Made by a program: the position numbers and the translations under genes
Shown: positions 1 through 8,474 of the stretch, one piece after another
Position numbering within the stretch: the first letter of the stretch is position 1
Layout of the letters: each line of letters opens with the position of its first letter
Source: Chthonomonas sp. UBA2387
GTDB taxonomy: Bacteria; Armatimonadota; Fimbriimonadia; Fimbriimonadales; Fimbriimonadaceae
Length of the DNA stretch: 64,000 nucleotides
Reading direction: 5' to 3'
Assembly: GCA_002343445.1 (NCBI GenBank)
Contig: DDSP01000034.1
Coordinates: 6,636 to 70,635 of the forward strand
Notes under the pieces: model-generated
Database searches by the model: none
Told to the model about the DNA's origin: nothing
Seen by the model: the letters and a program-made list of their open reading frames with translations, nothing else

Positions 1-75
1 CGGAATTGGCAGACGCGCTGGATTTAGGTTCCAGTGTCGCAAGACGTGTGGGTTCGAGTCCCACCTCGCCCACCA
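1..75 (+). tRNA. tRNA-Leu (anticodon TAG), 5' end cut by window edge
   Basis: A class II tRNA missing about ten bases of its 5' acceptor strand. The anticodon stem CTGGA/TCCAG closes the loop TTTAGGT, giving anticodon TAG. A long variable arm (GTC-GCAA-GAC) follows, as expected for leucine. The T arm GTGGG-TTCGAGT-CCCAC and the 3' strand CTCGCCC-A-CCA complete it, so the CCA end is encoded in the DNA. Confidence 0.95.
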
Positions 76-100
76 ACCTTGCTCCGAGCGAAGTGGCTAG

Positions 101-125
101 GGGGCATGACGGAGCCTGCCCCTCC
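101..125 (-). repeat. Hairpin repeat family copy (GGAG-stem-CTCCGT-stem)
   Basis: Read on the minus strand this is GGAG, then stem GGGCAGG, loop CTCCGT, then CATGCCC. Six of seven stem pairs form. The order and loop match the copies inside dnaE2 and at 53146. It lies just downstream of the tRNA-Leu gene, in the gap before the converging DUF1800 gene. Confidence 0.6.
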
Positions 126-147
126 ATGGCTTCGACTTGTCCTCAAG

Positions 148-1584
148 TCAAGCGAACTGGAACTCCGGCGTCCCGAACATCAGCCGGGCCACCGTCGCCG
201 CCACGTCACCGGCACTTCGAGGCGTCAGACCGAACAGCGCCGCCGATTTCGCCGCATCCCGCATCTGCTCGCGTTGCGCGTCGGTGACCGGGGCGTCGAA
301 CAGCGAGACCATCCGGTCCGCCAGCCCTTCCGGCGTGCGTTCCTCCACCACGTCGAAGATCGGGATGGCCAGCGACTGCCCCCGCCCCGCGGGAGCCCCT
401 GGACGGCGCGGCGCGAACAGCGCATCGCCCCAAGCGATCCGCTGCACCATCGTCGCCGACGTGATCCACGCCCGCCCGTGCTCCCAACCGGCCACATCGG
501 GCGGATAGAACAGCCGCATCCCCATGTTCTGGCACGCACGCTGCGTCGCGAACGCTGGCCCAAGTTGCCCGCGACCGATGGGCTCGTCCCCGAGCGCCGC
601 CAGATTGCGGTGCAAGTCCGCGCCAGCCCCCAATTGGCGCAGCGTGGGCACCACAAAGTCCACGGGACTCTTGACCACTTTCCGCTCGGCTCGCGAAGAA
701 TAGAACTCTTCCGATTCCATGATCGCGCGCAGCAGCGCCTTGATGCTCAGCCCGGAGTCGCGAAAGGTCTTGGCGAACCGCTCGACCACGTCTTTCTCCG
801 GCTTTTCGTAAACGAAGAACTCCCACAGCTTGGTTGTTAGGTACCGCGATGTCTGCGGGTCGTCGCACAGGGCGTTGATGACGTCTTCGCCTCCGAGATT
901 GCCCGTCTTGCCGCGGAACGTCTTCTCGCCGTTGTCCTTATCGGCCAGCCGCAATACGAACACCTCGGCCAGCGGCTGACGGTCGGGCACGCGCCGCGAA
1001 CCGGGCTGGCCAAAGCTCCAGCCGGTGAAGCACCGCGCCACCTCGTAAACCTCCTCTTCGGTGTAGTTCCCGATGCCGACCGTGAACAATTCCATCAGCT
1101 CGCGGGCGAAGTTCTCGTTCGGCTTCCCTTGGACGTTGGTTTGGTTGTCCAGCCAGTAGATCATCGCGGGGTCCTTGCTCATCTCGATGAGAAAGGTCCG
1201 GAAATCGCCCACGCAGTGACGCCGGAGCGTCTCGTTCTGGCGGTAGATGGCGGGCGGCGAGTTGACCTTGGCAGCGCTGGTGGCGAAGTGGTCGTGCCAA
1301 AAGATGGCCATCTTCTCCTGAAGCGGGCGCTGGGTGATGAGCAGTCGCATGAGCCACCACGCCTCGACGAGCGGCAAGTTGGGGAACCGCACGTTGGGGT
1401 TCGGGTTCTGGAACCGCAGGATGTCCACCTCGAACCCCTCGTCGGTCTTCTCGAAGTCGAGCAACCGGTCGATGGCGCGGTTCACGCCACCCTCGCTGTA
1501 GTGGTCCACCTCCGCCTCGCTCGCGCCCAGCCCGAATCGTCGGAGGAGGTGCGCGGTCTTCTCGCGGTCGGTCTTCAGTGCCAT
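148..1584 (-). CDS. DUF1800 family protein
   Basis: This 478-residue protein begins with the DUF1800 hallmark HLLRRFGLGAS within its first 25 residues and carries the family's body motifs such as FWHDHFATS, NENFARELMELFTVG and DVAGWEHGRAW. The family is widespread in Planctomycetes, Armatimonadota and Bacteroidetes. Its members are usually exported and often encoded beside a DUF1501 protein; their biochemical role is not established. No signal peptide is obvious here, and the start ATG leads straight into the domain. The gene converges on the tRNA-Leu gene at the left edge, so any DUF1501 partner would lie outside the window. Confidence 0.9.
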   Translation of the reverse strand: MALKTDREKTAHLLRRFGLGASEAEVDHYSEGGVNRAIDRLLDFEKTDEGFEVDILRFQNPNPNVRFPNLPLVEAWWLMRLLITQRPLQEKMAIFWHDHFATSAAKVNSPPAIYRQNETLRRHCVGDFRTFLIEMSKDPAMIYWLDNQTNVQGKPNENFARELMELFTVGIGNYTEEEVYEVARCFTGWSFGQPGSRRVPDRQPLAEVFVLRLADKDNGEKTFRGKTGNLGGEDVINALCDDPQTSRYLTTKLWEFFVYEKPEKDVVERFAKTFRDSGLSIKALLRAIMESEEFYSSRAERKVVKSPVDFVVPTLRQLGAGADLHRNLAALGDEPIGRGQLGPAFATQRACQNMGMRLFYPPDVAGWEHGRAWITSATMVQRIAWGDALFAPRRPGAPAGRGQSLAIPIFDVVEERTPEGLADRMVSLFDAPVTDAQREQMRDAAKSAALFGLTPRSAGDVAATVARLMFGTPEFQFA

Positions 1585-1615
1585 ATCCGGACAAGACGTT
1601 GCGGCGTCGGTCCAT

Positions 1616-1635
1616 GTTCATTCGGCGACATGAAC
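1616..1635. promoter_or_regulatory. Inverted repeat between divergent genes
   Basis: A perfect 6-bp inverted repeat GTTCAT / ATGAAC with an 8-nt spacer lies in the 118-bp gap between the divergently transcribed DUF1800 and propeller genes. It could be an operator, but a repeat this short can arise by chance. Confidence 0.25.
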
Positions 1636-1702
1636 TGAATAGAAGATCCGCAAACCTGACGGAACCCCGCTCAAGCACCGATGGTCTATCCACGGACGCT
1701 CT

Positions 1703-4432
1703 ATGAAGACGATTCTCACGGCTCTCTTCGGCCTGTTCGCGTTGGCCGCGCAAGCTCAACGCAATCCTGCCTGGCCCCTCTACTCTGCCCCCTGGGCCAT
1801 CCGCGTCGAAAACGCCGACGAGAGCGGGGTCGAAGGTGTCGATCGCCGGTGGATTCGGCTGGGTCCAGACCAGACCGTCACGTTGCGCAGCTTCATCTCC
1901 ACGGACTATGAGGAGCGCGCGAGCCTGCCGTCGTCGTTCCGATTGCGCTATCTGGTGCACGGTGTGCCGGTCTCGGGATGGCTCGCGCCTTCGGGCTCGC
2001 CGCCCCGGTTTCCCTTTGCATTGGCCTCGAACAACTCGGGCCTTTCGGGATTGCCCAGCGGCATCCACGACATCTCGGTCGAGGTGCAGAACAACTCGGG
2101 CTACGACTATCGCGAGTTCAAGCCCAACCGAGGATTTCTGGTCCTTGACCGTGGTCCGGGTTTCCCGCGCACGCTGGAAGTTCCCATCCTGAACCAAGAC
2201 CAGGAGACGTTCGAGAATCAGGCGTTCTATGGTCCGGGCGTCGCTTATGTGGACCCGTTGGCGCGGCGCTGGTTCGGCTACCCGGCGGATTCGAGTGTCA
2301 CGCCTTGGACGGTGCCGCCCGATCAGGCCGACCTCTTCGTCGAGGAGATGATGCCGCACACGATCCTGTTCAACCCGCTGCAGATGTGGTGGGAAGAGCC
2401 GCCCGTCGGTGGGGCGCGGGGCCGCGCGTTTGTTCGCGGGTTCGAGCCCAAGCACGACGAAGACCATCGCCAATTGCGCGTGGTGCACCAGCACGAGAAG
2501 TTCCCCTATCGCGACGGCCCTCGGGGCCACGCGTGGATGAGTTCGTACGCCAACGGCATGGTGACCTCCACGGGGCGCTACGCTTTCGCCGAACCCGGCG
2601 GCCGTGTCGGCTACCTCGATCCCGATGGCGAGATCGTCACCATCGCCGGTTGGCGCGTGAACCCGTCCCGCGACCCGATCTGGTACGAGTTTCCCCTCGC
2701 CACCGTGCGGCAGAACATGCAACTGCGGGGCGTCTGGCAGAGCGGCAAGTACCCCGGTGAAGACGGAGGATTCCGCACGCCGATGGACGTCACGGTCGAC
2801 CCCGCCAACGAGAACATCTGGTACGTGGTCGGCTATGAGGACAACTGCGTGTGGAAGGTCGACCTCGGCCCGACTCCGCGCCGGGGCACGGCAACGGTAT
2901 CGGTGTTCGCGGGCGATCCGAACCACTCGACGGGCTTCACCAACGGCGCGGGCCATGCCGCCCGCTTCAATGGACCGACCTCGGTCACGTGGGACCCCGT
3001 TCGCGACGTGATGTACGTGGTGGATCAAGACAACGACGCCATCCGCCGCGTGGACCGCAACGGCAACGTGACCACGGTCGTCGGTTCTCCCGGCATGGCG
3101 GGTCGGCTTGGGAGCGTCGACATCTACGACAAGGCGGCTTGCCGAGGTGCCTCGCGGATGACCACCACGGCAAGCCAATGGACGTCCGGGCAGCGTCCCG
3201 ACCTCTATGTTCCCCAGACCGTTCGCGTGGACAGCGCAGGCAACTTGGTGTTCAGCGACACGGGCTATGGCACGATCCGCAAACTGAACCCTGCGACCGG
3301 GCTCTGCACGATCCTCGGCTACATCGACCCGCCGCATCGCGAGTTCTACCGTGGCTGGTCGTGGCTGGATGTCGATCGGTGGGGGGCTTGCGGACCCCAG
3401 AACGGCGTCTACTGGTGCGTCGCCGTCACGTCGCTTCTGAACCCTCAGTCGGGAGAGTCGGGCGGTGGGCAATTCAACGAGGTCTACGGCTGGCTGCCGC
3501 CGGCGGGTGGGACGTCGCGCATGGTCATCGAGGGCGATACGGGCTTGCATCCCGATGGCTGGGGCGGCCGATCGTGGACCAATCCACCGCACTACCCCTG
3601 GGTGGTGGCCGTGGATCGGCGCGGAGCGGTGCTCGTCGGCGGAATGGGCGAAGCCGGCTTGGCCCGCATTCGTCTGCGCAAGCCCACCGACCCCTCGCGC
3701 GATGCCGACAACTACTGGCTAGGTCGCAACGTGTGGTACTTCGGCGCGCCTCAAGACCCCGAGGAATCGGGCAACGGATTCGCCCTACGCTACGGACTCA
3801 ACGGCCACAACCTTTTGGGCTACGAAGACGCTTGGGGACTGAAGGGAGCGACCGATCAGCAACTCGCCAACGCGTTCCGATGCCCGGCATGGGTCCGCGA
3901 CAACTCCGAGGCGTTTGCCCAATGGCTGGCCTACGTTCGACCGAACACCGAAACCGGGACGGGCGTGGTGACCACCCACGACCTGAGCGGACGGTTCACA
4001 TTTGGCGGGCTGACCAGCGGCGTTCCGGTCCCTTCGAGCGTCACGGTGGAGGTTCGCGATCCGGGGACAGCAAGGTTGGTTTCAAGACACTCGGTGCTGC
4101 TCGCCTCGAACGGCGACTACGTGATCATGGGTGGCCCCATCGGGCAGTTCGACGTGACGGTGAAGCATGGTCGTTGGCTGCGTAGGACGATCTCGGTGGA
4201 CACGCGGCGACAGCAACTCACGACGGGAGCGAACTTTGTCTTGGTCAACGGCGATATCAACGGAGACAACTCGGTGAACGCGACCGACTTCCTCATGTTG
4301 CGCGCGGCGTTCGGCTCTTCGCCGGGCGCGGGCAACTGGAACGCCAACGCCGACCTGAATGGCGACGGCAGCGTGAACTTGCAGGACTTCCTGATTCTCC
4401 GAGGTTCGTTCGGCAGGTCCGGCGATGGCTAG
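1703..4432 (+). CDS. Secreted beta-propeller protein with C-terminal dockerin-like module
   Basis: This 909-residue exported protein starts with a clean signal peptide (MKTILTALFGLFALAAQAQ). The middle third resembles NHL-type propeller blades, with repeated phrases such as GGFRTPMDVTVDPANENIWYVVG, split here by the family's usual loops, and FNGPTSVTWDPVRDVMYVV. A short carboxypeptidase-regulatory-like beta domain follows around residues 760-845. The last about 60 residues hold two Ca-loop motifs, GDINGDNSVNATDF and ADLNGDGSVNLQDF, typical of dockerin type I repeats. The same tail ends the S8 protease at 49204. The cargo role is unknown; extracellular or surface location is inferred from the signal peptide and tail. 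Confidence 0.8.
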   Translation: MKTILTALFGLFALAAQAQRNPAWPLYSAPWAIRVENADESGVEGVDRRWIRLGPDQTVTLRSFISTDYEERASLPSSFRLRYLVHGVPVSGWLAPSGSPPRFPFALASNNSGLSGLPSGIHDISVEVQNNSGYDYREFKPNRGFLVLDRGPGFPRTLEVPILNQDQETFENQAFYGPGVAYVDPLARRWFGYPADSSVTPWTVPPDQADLFVEEMMPHTILFNPLQMWWEEPPVGGARGRAFVRGFEPKHDEDHRQLRVVHQHEKFPYRDGPRGHAWMSSYANGMVTSTGRYAFAEPGGRVGYLDPDGEIVTIAGWRVNPSRDPIWYEFPLATVRQNMQLRGVWQSGKYPGEDGGFRTPMDVTVDPANENIWYVVGYEDNCVWKVDLGPTPRRGTATVSVFAGDPNHSTGFTNGAGHAARFNGPTSVTWDPVRDVMYVVDQDNDAIRRVDRNGNVTTVVGSPGMAGRLGSVDIYDKAACRGASRMTTTASQWTSGQRPDLYVPQTVRVDSAGNLVFSDTGYGTIRKLNPATGLCTILGYIDPPHREFYRGWSWLDVDRWGACGPQNGVYWCVAVTSLLNPQSGESGGGQFNEVYGWLPPAGGTSRMVIEGDTGLHPDGWGGRSWTNPPHYPWVVAVDRRGAVLVGGMGEAGLARIRLRKPTDPSRDADNYWLGRNVWYFGAPQDPEESGNGFALRYGLNGHNLLGYEDAWGLKGATDQQLANAFRCPAWVRDNSEAFAQWLAYVRPNTETGTGVVTTHDLSGRFTFGGLTSGVPVPSSVTVEVRDPGTARLVSRHSVLLASNGDYVIMGGPIGQFDVTVKHGRWLRRTISVDTRRQQLTTGANFVLVNGDINGDNSVNATDFLMLRAAFGSSPGAGNWNANADLNGDGSVNLQDFLILRGSFGRSGDG

Positions 4433-4460
4433 TCCCAATGGGCCGTTGGGGCCGGCTCGG

Positions 4461-4466
4461 TACACT
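4461..4466 (+). promoter_or_regulatory. -10 box TACACT for pdxS
   Basis: The hexamer sits in the context GGTACACTAT and ends 11 nt before the pdxS ATG. No Shine-Dalgarno fits between them, so the mRNA leader should be very short or absent. Confidence 0.5.
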
Positions 4467-4477
4467 ATCTGGCGCAC

Positions 4478-5383
4478 ATGAGCGAATCGAATGCCCTGAA
4501 CGGCGCCGTCAAGACCCACCGCGAGAAGATCGGCCTTGCCGAGATGCTCAAAGGCGGCGTCATCATGGACGTCACCAACGTCGAGCAGGCGAAGATCGCC
4601 GAGGACGCCGGCGCGGTCGCCGTCATGGCGCTCGAGCGCGTTCCCGCCGACATCCGGCGCGATGGCGGAGTGTCCCGCATGAGCGACCCCGAGATGATCC
4701 TGGGGATCAAAGCGGCCGTGACCATCCCCGTGATGGCCAAGTGCCGCATCGGCCACTTCGTCGAAGCCGAGATCTTGCAGGCCCTCGAAGTGGACTTCAT
4801 CGACGAGAGCGAAGTCCTGACCCCTGCCGACGAGGAGCACCACGTGGACAAGCACGCGTTCACGGTGCCGTTCGTGTGCGGTGCGCGCAACCTGGGCGAA
4901 GCCCTGCGGCGCATCGGCGAAGGCGCGGCGATGATCCGCACCAAGGGCGAAGCGGGCACGGGCGACGTGGTCGAAGCCGTCCGCCACATGCGGGCGATCA
5001 TGTCGGAGATTCGCCAAGTCGCCGGCGCGCGGCACGACGAGCTTTATCTGCTGGCCAAACAACATCAAGCACCCCTGCACCTGATCGAAGAGGTCCACCG
5101 AACCGGTCGGCTCCCCGTGCCGAACTTCTCGGCGGGCGGCATCGCCACCCCGGCCGATGCGGCCCTCATGATGAAGCTGGGCGCGGAGACGGTGTTCGTC
5201 GGCTCTGGCATCTTCAAGAGCGGCGACCCCGCCCGCCGGGCGCGCGCCATCGTCGAATCGGTCCTGTTCTACCAAGACGCCAAGCGCCTCGGCGAGATCA
5301 GCAGGAACTTGGGCGAGCCGATGGTCGGCATCAACGTGTCGTCGCTGTCCGAGAAGGAACTCCTGGCCCCGCGCGGTTGGTAA
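4478..5383 (+). CDS. pdxS: Pyridoxal 5'-phosphate synthase, lyase subunit PdxS
   Basis: PdxS joins ribose 5-phosphate, glyceraldehyde 3-phosphate and ammonia to make pyridoxal 5'-phosphate in the cytosol, taking ammonia from the glutaminase PdxT. The 301 residues match the family end to end. [20 protein letters not shown] opens the barrel. The lysine in MAKCRIGHF corresponds to the sugar-binding catalytic lysine, and the lysine in [11 protein letters not shown] to the second one. The usual alanine after MAK is a cysteine here, as in some branches. pdxT is not adjacent, which is a departure from the common pdxST pair, so it must lie elsewhere. The gene stands alone with its own promoter box. 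Confidence 0.97.
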   Translation: MSESNALNGAVKTHREKIGLAEMLKGGVIMDVTNVEQAKIAEDAGAVAVMALERVPADIRRDGGVSRMSDPEMILGIKAAVTIPVMAKCRIGHFVEAEILQALEVDFIDESEVLTPADEEHHVDKHAFTVPFVCGARNLGEALRRIGEGAAMIRTKGEAGTGDVVEAVRHMRAIMSEIRQVAGARHDELYLLAKQHQAPLHLIEEVHRTGRLPVPNFSAGGIATPADAALMMKLGAETVFVGSGIFKSGDPARRARAIVESVLFYQDAKRLGEISRNLGEPMVGINVSSLSEKELLAPRGW

Positions 5384-5473
5384 CCACGACCGGGCAGTTG
5401 GAGGGCGAGGCTTGCCGAGCCCAAACGCCACCTCGTCCACAGTGGCTCTTGTGAGTTCCGTGCCGTCATCTGG

Positions 5474-5491
5474 TATGCTATTATCAGCATA
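5474..5491. promoter_or_regulatory. Operator/promoter palindrome of the HigBA-like operon
   Basis: TATGCT-ATTATC-AGCATA is a perfect 6-bp inverted repeat ending directly at the toxin start codon at 5492. It overlaps the -10-like TATTAT (5479-5484). It is well placed for autorepression by the downstream HTH antitoxin. Confidence 0.55.
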
Positions 5492-5866
5492 ATGTCCGAC
5501 GACGTGAAACCGGTCGGCTGGATCGCGTCCAGCTTGAAGGACCTGAGAGCCTTTCCCGACGAGGTGATGGACGAAATCGGACATGCGCTCTATGAGGCCC
5601 AAAGAGGCGGCAAGCACGAGGCCGCAAAGCCGCTCAAGGGTTTCAAGGGCGCCGGAGTCTTGGAAGTGGTCGAGAATTACGACGGCGATACGTACAGGGC
5701 GGTTTACACCGTCCGGTTCGCCGAAGTGATCTATGTCCTCCACTGCTTCCAAAAGAAATCGAAATCAGGAATCGCGACACCCAAGCAAGACCTCGACCTC
5801 ATCCAAGCAAGACTGAAGACTGCAGAAGTGGAATACGAAGAATGGAAAAAGCTAAACAAGAAGTGA
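5492..5866 (+). CDS. higB: HigB-like toxin (phage Gp49-like family)
   Basis: This 124-residue protein has the layout of the Gp49/HigB mRNA interferase family, whose toxins cut mRNA in the ribosome A site. The core YRAVYTVRFAEVIYVLHCF, followed by QKKSKSG and TP, is the recognisable family block at residues 68-93. Lysine-rich ends are typical. The antitoxin gene starts 25 bases before this gene ends, so the two are translationally coupled. Toxin-first order is the HigBA arrangement. Function is inferred from the family and context. Confidence 0.85.
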   Translation: MSDDVKPVGWIASSLKDLRAFPDEVMDEIGHALYEAQRGGKHEAAKPLKGFKGAGVLEVVENYDGDTYRAVYTVRFAEVIYVLHCFQKKSKSGIATPKQDLDLIQARLKTAEVEYEEWKKLNKK

Positions 5867-6198
5867 CCCCATCTGAAGAGGGGACCGTCTTCTACGGGAG
5901 CGGCAACGTGTTCGCCGACATGGGGCTTCCGAATCCCGAAGAACGGCTGGCGAAGGCGCAACTCGCAAGCGCTATTCGCGACATCATTCAGGCCCGGGGG
6001 CTCACCCAAAAGCAGGCTGCCGACATGTTGGGAACGGATCAGCCGAAGGTGTCCAAGATTATTCGAGGCCGTCTCAGCGAGTTCTCTACCGAGTGGTTGT
6101 TGTCGCGCGTCCTCCATATGGGTCTTGACGTGGACATTGTGATTCACACCCAAACTCAACAGAAGCGCGAAGGGGCAATCAGCGTCGCTTGCGTCTAG
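5842..6198 (+). CDS. higA: HigA-like antitoxin, XRE-type HTH
   Basis: This 118-residue protein has a helix-turn-helix at about residues 40-75, with the typical order GLTQKQAADMLGTDQPKVSKI followed by IRGRL in one continuous XRE fold. It should neutralise the upstream toxin and bind the operon operator, for which the palindrome at 5474-5491 is the obvious candidate. The start codon lies inside the toxin gene. The C-terminal segment GLDVDIVIHTQ is common to this antitoxin subgroup. Confidence 0.87.
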   Translation: MEKAKQEVTPSEEGTVFYGSGNVFADMGLPNPEERLAKAQLASAIRDIIQARGLTQKQAADMLGTDQPKVSKIIRGRLSEFSTEWLLSRVLHMGLDVDIVIHTQTQQKREGAISVACV

Positions 6199-6281
6199 CC
6201 CAAGGCTGAAAGCGGGTTTGCTGCACCCGGATCGGTTCGGGGCACCGGTTGATGGGCCACCAGACACAAGACACCCCGGGA

Positions 6282-6302
6282 CCCTGGCCCGTGATGCCAG
6301 GG
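6282..6302. other. Hairpin CCCTGGC / GCCAGGG
   Basis: A perfect 7-bp stem with a 7-nt loop lies 84 nt after the higA stop and just before the -10-like CATAAT (6307-6312) of the next gene. No T-tract follows, so it is either a weak terminator for higBA or an upstream control element of the YchF-like gene. Confidence 0.3.
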
Positions 6303-6324
6303 CGTTCATAATACAGGCCTCCCC

Positions 6325-7383
6325 ATGAAAGTCGGTCTGATCGGTTTCGCCTCGTCGGGCAAGAGTTCGCTGTTCCGCGCAGCCGCCCAAGGGTCCGCCA
6401 AAGGCGACGTGATCGCCGTGCCTGTGCCCGACCCCCGGTTCGACCGCATCGTGGCGCAGGTCAAACCCAAGAAGATCACGCCGGCCACGGTCATCCTTCA
6501 CGACGACATCGAGAGCGCCCAAGGCGGAGCGGCGCGGATGCTCTCGCAACGGATGCTCGACAATGCCCGCAAGATGGACCTGCTGCTCCACGTCGTCCGC
6601 GCGTTCGAGAACCCGGCGGCGCACTATCACGACGACGTGGACCCCGTACGCGACGCCGACGCGATGGACGTCGAACTGATCCTGGCCGACCTGCAGATCG
6701 TCGAGAACCGCTTGGACCGCCTCTCCAAGAGCCAGAACGCGCGCAACCCTGGCCACCCCGAATACCAGGAGAAGATCGCGTTCGAGAAGTTCAAAGAGCC
6801 GCTGGAGCAGGGCTTGCCGCTGCGCTCCCTGGAACTCGACGAGAACGAGCGCACGCTCGTCCGCAACTATCAGTTCCTCACGGGCAAGCCGATGGTCGTG
6901 GCGTTCAACGTGGGCGAGGACGAGGCGGCCCAACCACCCGCCTCCATCGAGCAGCGCATGGAGGAACTGCGCCGCATCGGCACACCTGCCTTCGCCGTCT
7001 GCGCCACCATCGAGGAAGAAATCGCCCAGTTGGACGCCGCCGACCAAGCCGAGTTTCTGGGCAGCCTCGGGTTGACCGAGTCTGCCGGTGCCCGCATGGT
7101 GCGAGCGGTCTACGACGCCTTGGGGCTCATCACGTTCTACACGGCGGGCGAGAACGAAACGCGCGCATGGCCCCTGCGCCGGGGATCGAGCGCACTCAAA
7201 GCCGCCGACACGATCCACTCCGACATCGCGCGGGGCTTCATCCGCGCCGAAGTCGTTCGCTATGCCGACTACGACGCGGCAGGCTCGCTCGACGCCGCCT
7301 ATTCGGCGGGCAAGATGAAGCTGGAAGGCAAGGAAGCCGTCATCGAGGACGGCGACCTCATCCACATCCGCAACAAGACCTGA
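6325..7383 (+). CDS. YchF/OLA1-like P-loop NTPase with TGS domain, degenerate switch region
   Basis: The 352-residue protein aligns with YchF over its whole length. It has a P-loop GFASSGKSS at residues 8-16, the family block VPVPDPRFD with VKPKK, the segment VDPVRD with LILADLQIVENRL, a G4-type NVGE and a C-terminal TGS domain ending in ITFYTAGENETRAWPLRRG. Two parts differ from canonical YchF. The switch I stretch after the P-loop is shortened, and the G3 motif (normally DIAGLVKGAS) reads LHDDIESAQGG without a DxxG. Canonical YchF is a ribosome-associated ATPase. This looks like a divergent paralogue with altered or lost hydrolysis. A -10-like CATAAT lies 12 nt upstream. Confidence 0.85.
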   Translation: MKVGLIGFASSGKSSLFRAAAQGSAKGDVIAVPVPDPRFDRIVAQVKPKKITPATVILHDDIESAQGGAARMLSQRMLDNARKMDLLLHVVRAFENPAAHYHDDVDPVRDADAMDVELILADLQIVENRLDRLSKSQNARNPGHPEYQEKIAFEKFKEPLEQGLPLRSLELDENERTLVRNYQFLTGKPMVVAFNVGEDEAAQPPASIEQRMEELRRIGTPAFAVCATIEEEIAQLDAADQAEFLGSLGLTESAGARMVRAVYDALGLITFYTAGENETRAWPLRRGSSALKAADTIHSDIARGFIRAEVVRYADYDAAGSLDAAYSAGKMKLEGKEAVIEDGDLIHIRNKT

Positions 7384-7384
7384 G

Positions 7385-8371
7385 TCACCACCGGAACAGC
7401 ACGCCCACCGTCTCGCCGCGCCGCGTGTTCACCAAGCGGTAGGCGGCTTCGGCGTCGGCCCCGGCGAACTCGTGGGTCACCATGCCGTCGAGCCTGAACC
7501 GTCCGCTGGCCACCAGTCCGAAGTAGAGGTTCAACACTCCTTCGACGTTCCGATCGGCGTAGCGGTTGTTGTAGTGCGCGCCGATCAGGCGCAGCCCACG
7601 CGTCACGAGGTCGGGCGTCAGGTGCTGGCTGGCCGGGCTGCCCGTGTCGCCGATGAGCAGCAAGCGGCCCATCATGGCGGTCAGGCCAAAGCAGTGGGGA
7701 AGCACGGCGGCATGGCCCGTGGTGTCCACGACCAGGTTGGGAAGCTCGCCCAGCAGTTCGAGGAGCGGCTCCTTGGCCGCGTCCGCGCCGACGTTCAACA
7801 CATCCGTGGCCCCGCCCAGGCGGGCGATGTCCAATCGAGCGGGCATGGGATCGATGGCCACCACGCGCTCGGCGCCGCAGCAAGCCGCCCACCGGATCAT
7901 GATTTGACCGATCGGGCCGCAGCCCACGACCGCAACCCGGTCGCCAAGGCCGATGCCCGCGTTGCGCGTGCCGTTGTGAGTGATCCGCGCAAGGGCGAAC
8001 CACGAGGCGTCCTCGGGCGAGATGCCGCTGGGCACGCGGACGACGTCGGTGTCCGAAGAAGGAAGCACGTGGTGGCTGCGGTGCGCGCGCGGGAACACCA
8101 GCCGATCGCCGACCCGAAACCGCTCGACCTCCGCGCCGACCTCTTCCACCACGCCGACCGACGAGTAACCGGGGAAGTAGGGGAACTTGACGAAGTTGGC
8201 CCAGTGCGTGCCGGGGTCGAACAACGCGTTGAGGATGATGTTCTCGGTGCCCGTGCTCATGAGGGAAACCTCCGAGCGCACCAGAACATCGCCCGGCCCA
8301 AGTTCGGGGAGGTCCTGCTCGACCACATCGACGCGCGACTTCTCGGGGTACCGGATGCAAACGGCCTTCAC
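7385..8371 (-). CDS. MDR-superfamily (zinc-type) dehydrogenase/oxidoreductase
   Basis: This 328-residue protein has the GroES-like N-terminal half (PGDVLVRSEVSLMSTGTE, PGYSSVGVVEEVG) and a Rossmann half with VAVVGCGPIGQIMIRWA around residues 155-172. The catalytic-zinc cysteine of classical alcohol dehydrogenases is replaced in the STGTE region, and the four-cysteine structural zinc loop is absent. It therefore belongs to a zinc-poor branch, seen often in enzymes acting on sugars or polyols. The substrate cannot be read from the sequence. It converges with the YchF-like gene (1 nt between stops) and is divergent from the OPT-like permease gene. Confidence 0.85.
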   Translation of the reverse strand: MKAVCIRYPEKSRVDVVEQDLPELGPGDVLVRSEVSLMSTGTENIILNALFDPGTHWANFVKFPYFPGYSSVGVVEEVGAEVERFRVGDRLVFPRAHRSHHVLPSSDTDVVRVPSGISPEDASWFALARITHNGTRNAGIGLGDRVAVVGCGPIGQIMIRWAACCGAERVVAIDPMPARLDIARLGGATDVLNVGADAAKEPLLELLGELPNLVVDTTGHAAVLPHCFGLTAMMGRLLLIGDTGSPASQHLTPDLVTRGLRLIGAHYNNRYADRNVEGVLNLYFGLVASGRFRLDGMVTHEFAGADAEAAYRLVNTRRGETVGVLFRW

Positions 8372-8407
8372 AGGGGCTTGGTTCGCGCGATGCGCCCTGG
8401 GTCCTGC

Positions 8408-8423
8408 CCGTTGGGCCCAACGG
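8408..8423. promoter_or_regulatory. Perfect 16-bp palindrome between divergent genes
   Basis: CCGTTGGGCCCAACGG is fully self-complementary and lies in the 103-bp region separating the divergent dehydrogenase and permease genes. It is a candidate operator controlling one or both. A related but imperfect CCCAA/TTGGG repeat occurs at 4434-4450 before pdxS. Confidence 0.35.
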
Positions 8424-8474
8424 CCTTAGAAACCCGAGGCAGGAAGCGGTGGGTGGGCGGCGAACCCAACCAGA

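Noticed and set aside
938..3592. Open frame of 884 codons on the minus strand opposite the propeller gene
   Set aside because: Arginine-rich shadow of coding sequence on the other strand; it crosses the DUF1800/propeller gap, has no family likeness and overlaps two well-supported genes.
5398..5421. Seventh copy of the GGAG-stem-CTCCGT hairpin after pdxS
   Set aside because: It has GGAG and a partial stem (GGGCGAGG/CCGAGCCC) but the loop reads CTTG and pairing is 6 of 8; too degenerate to count.
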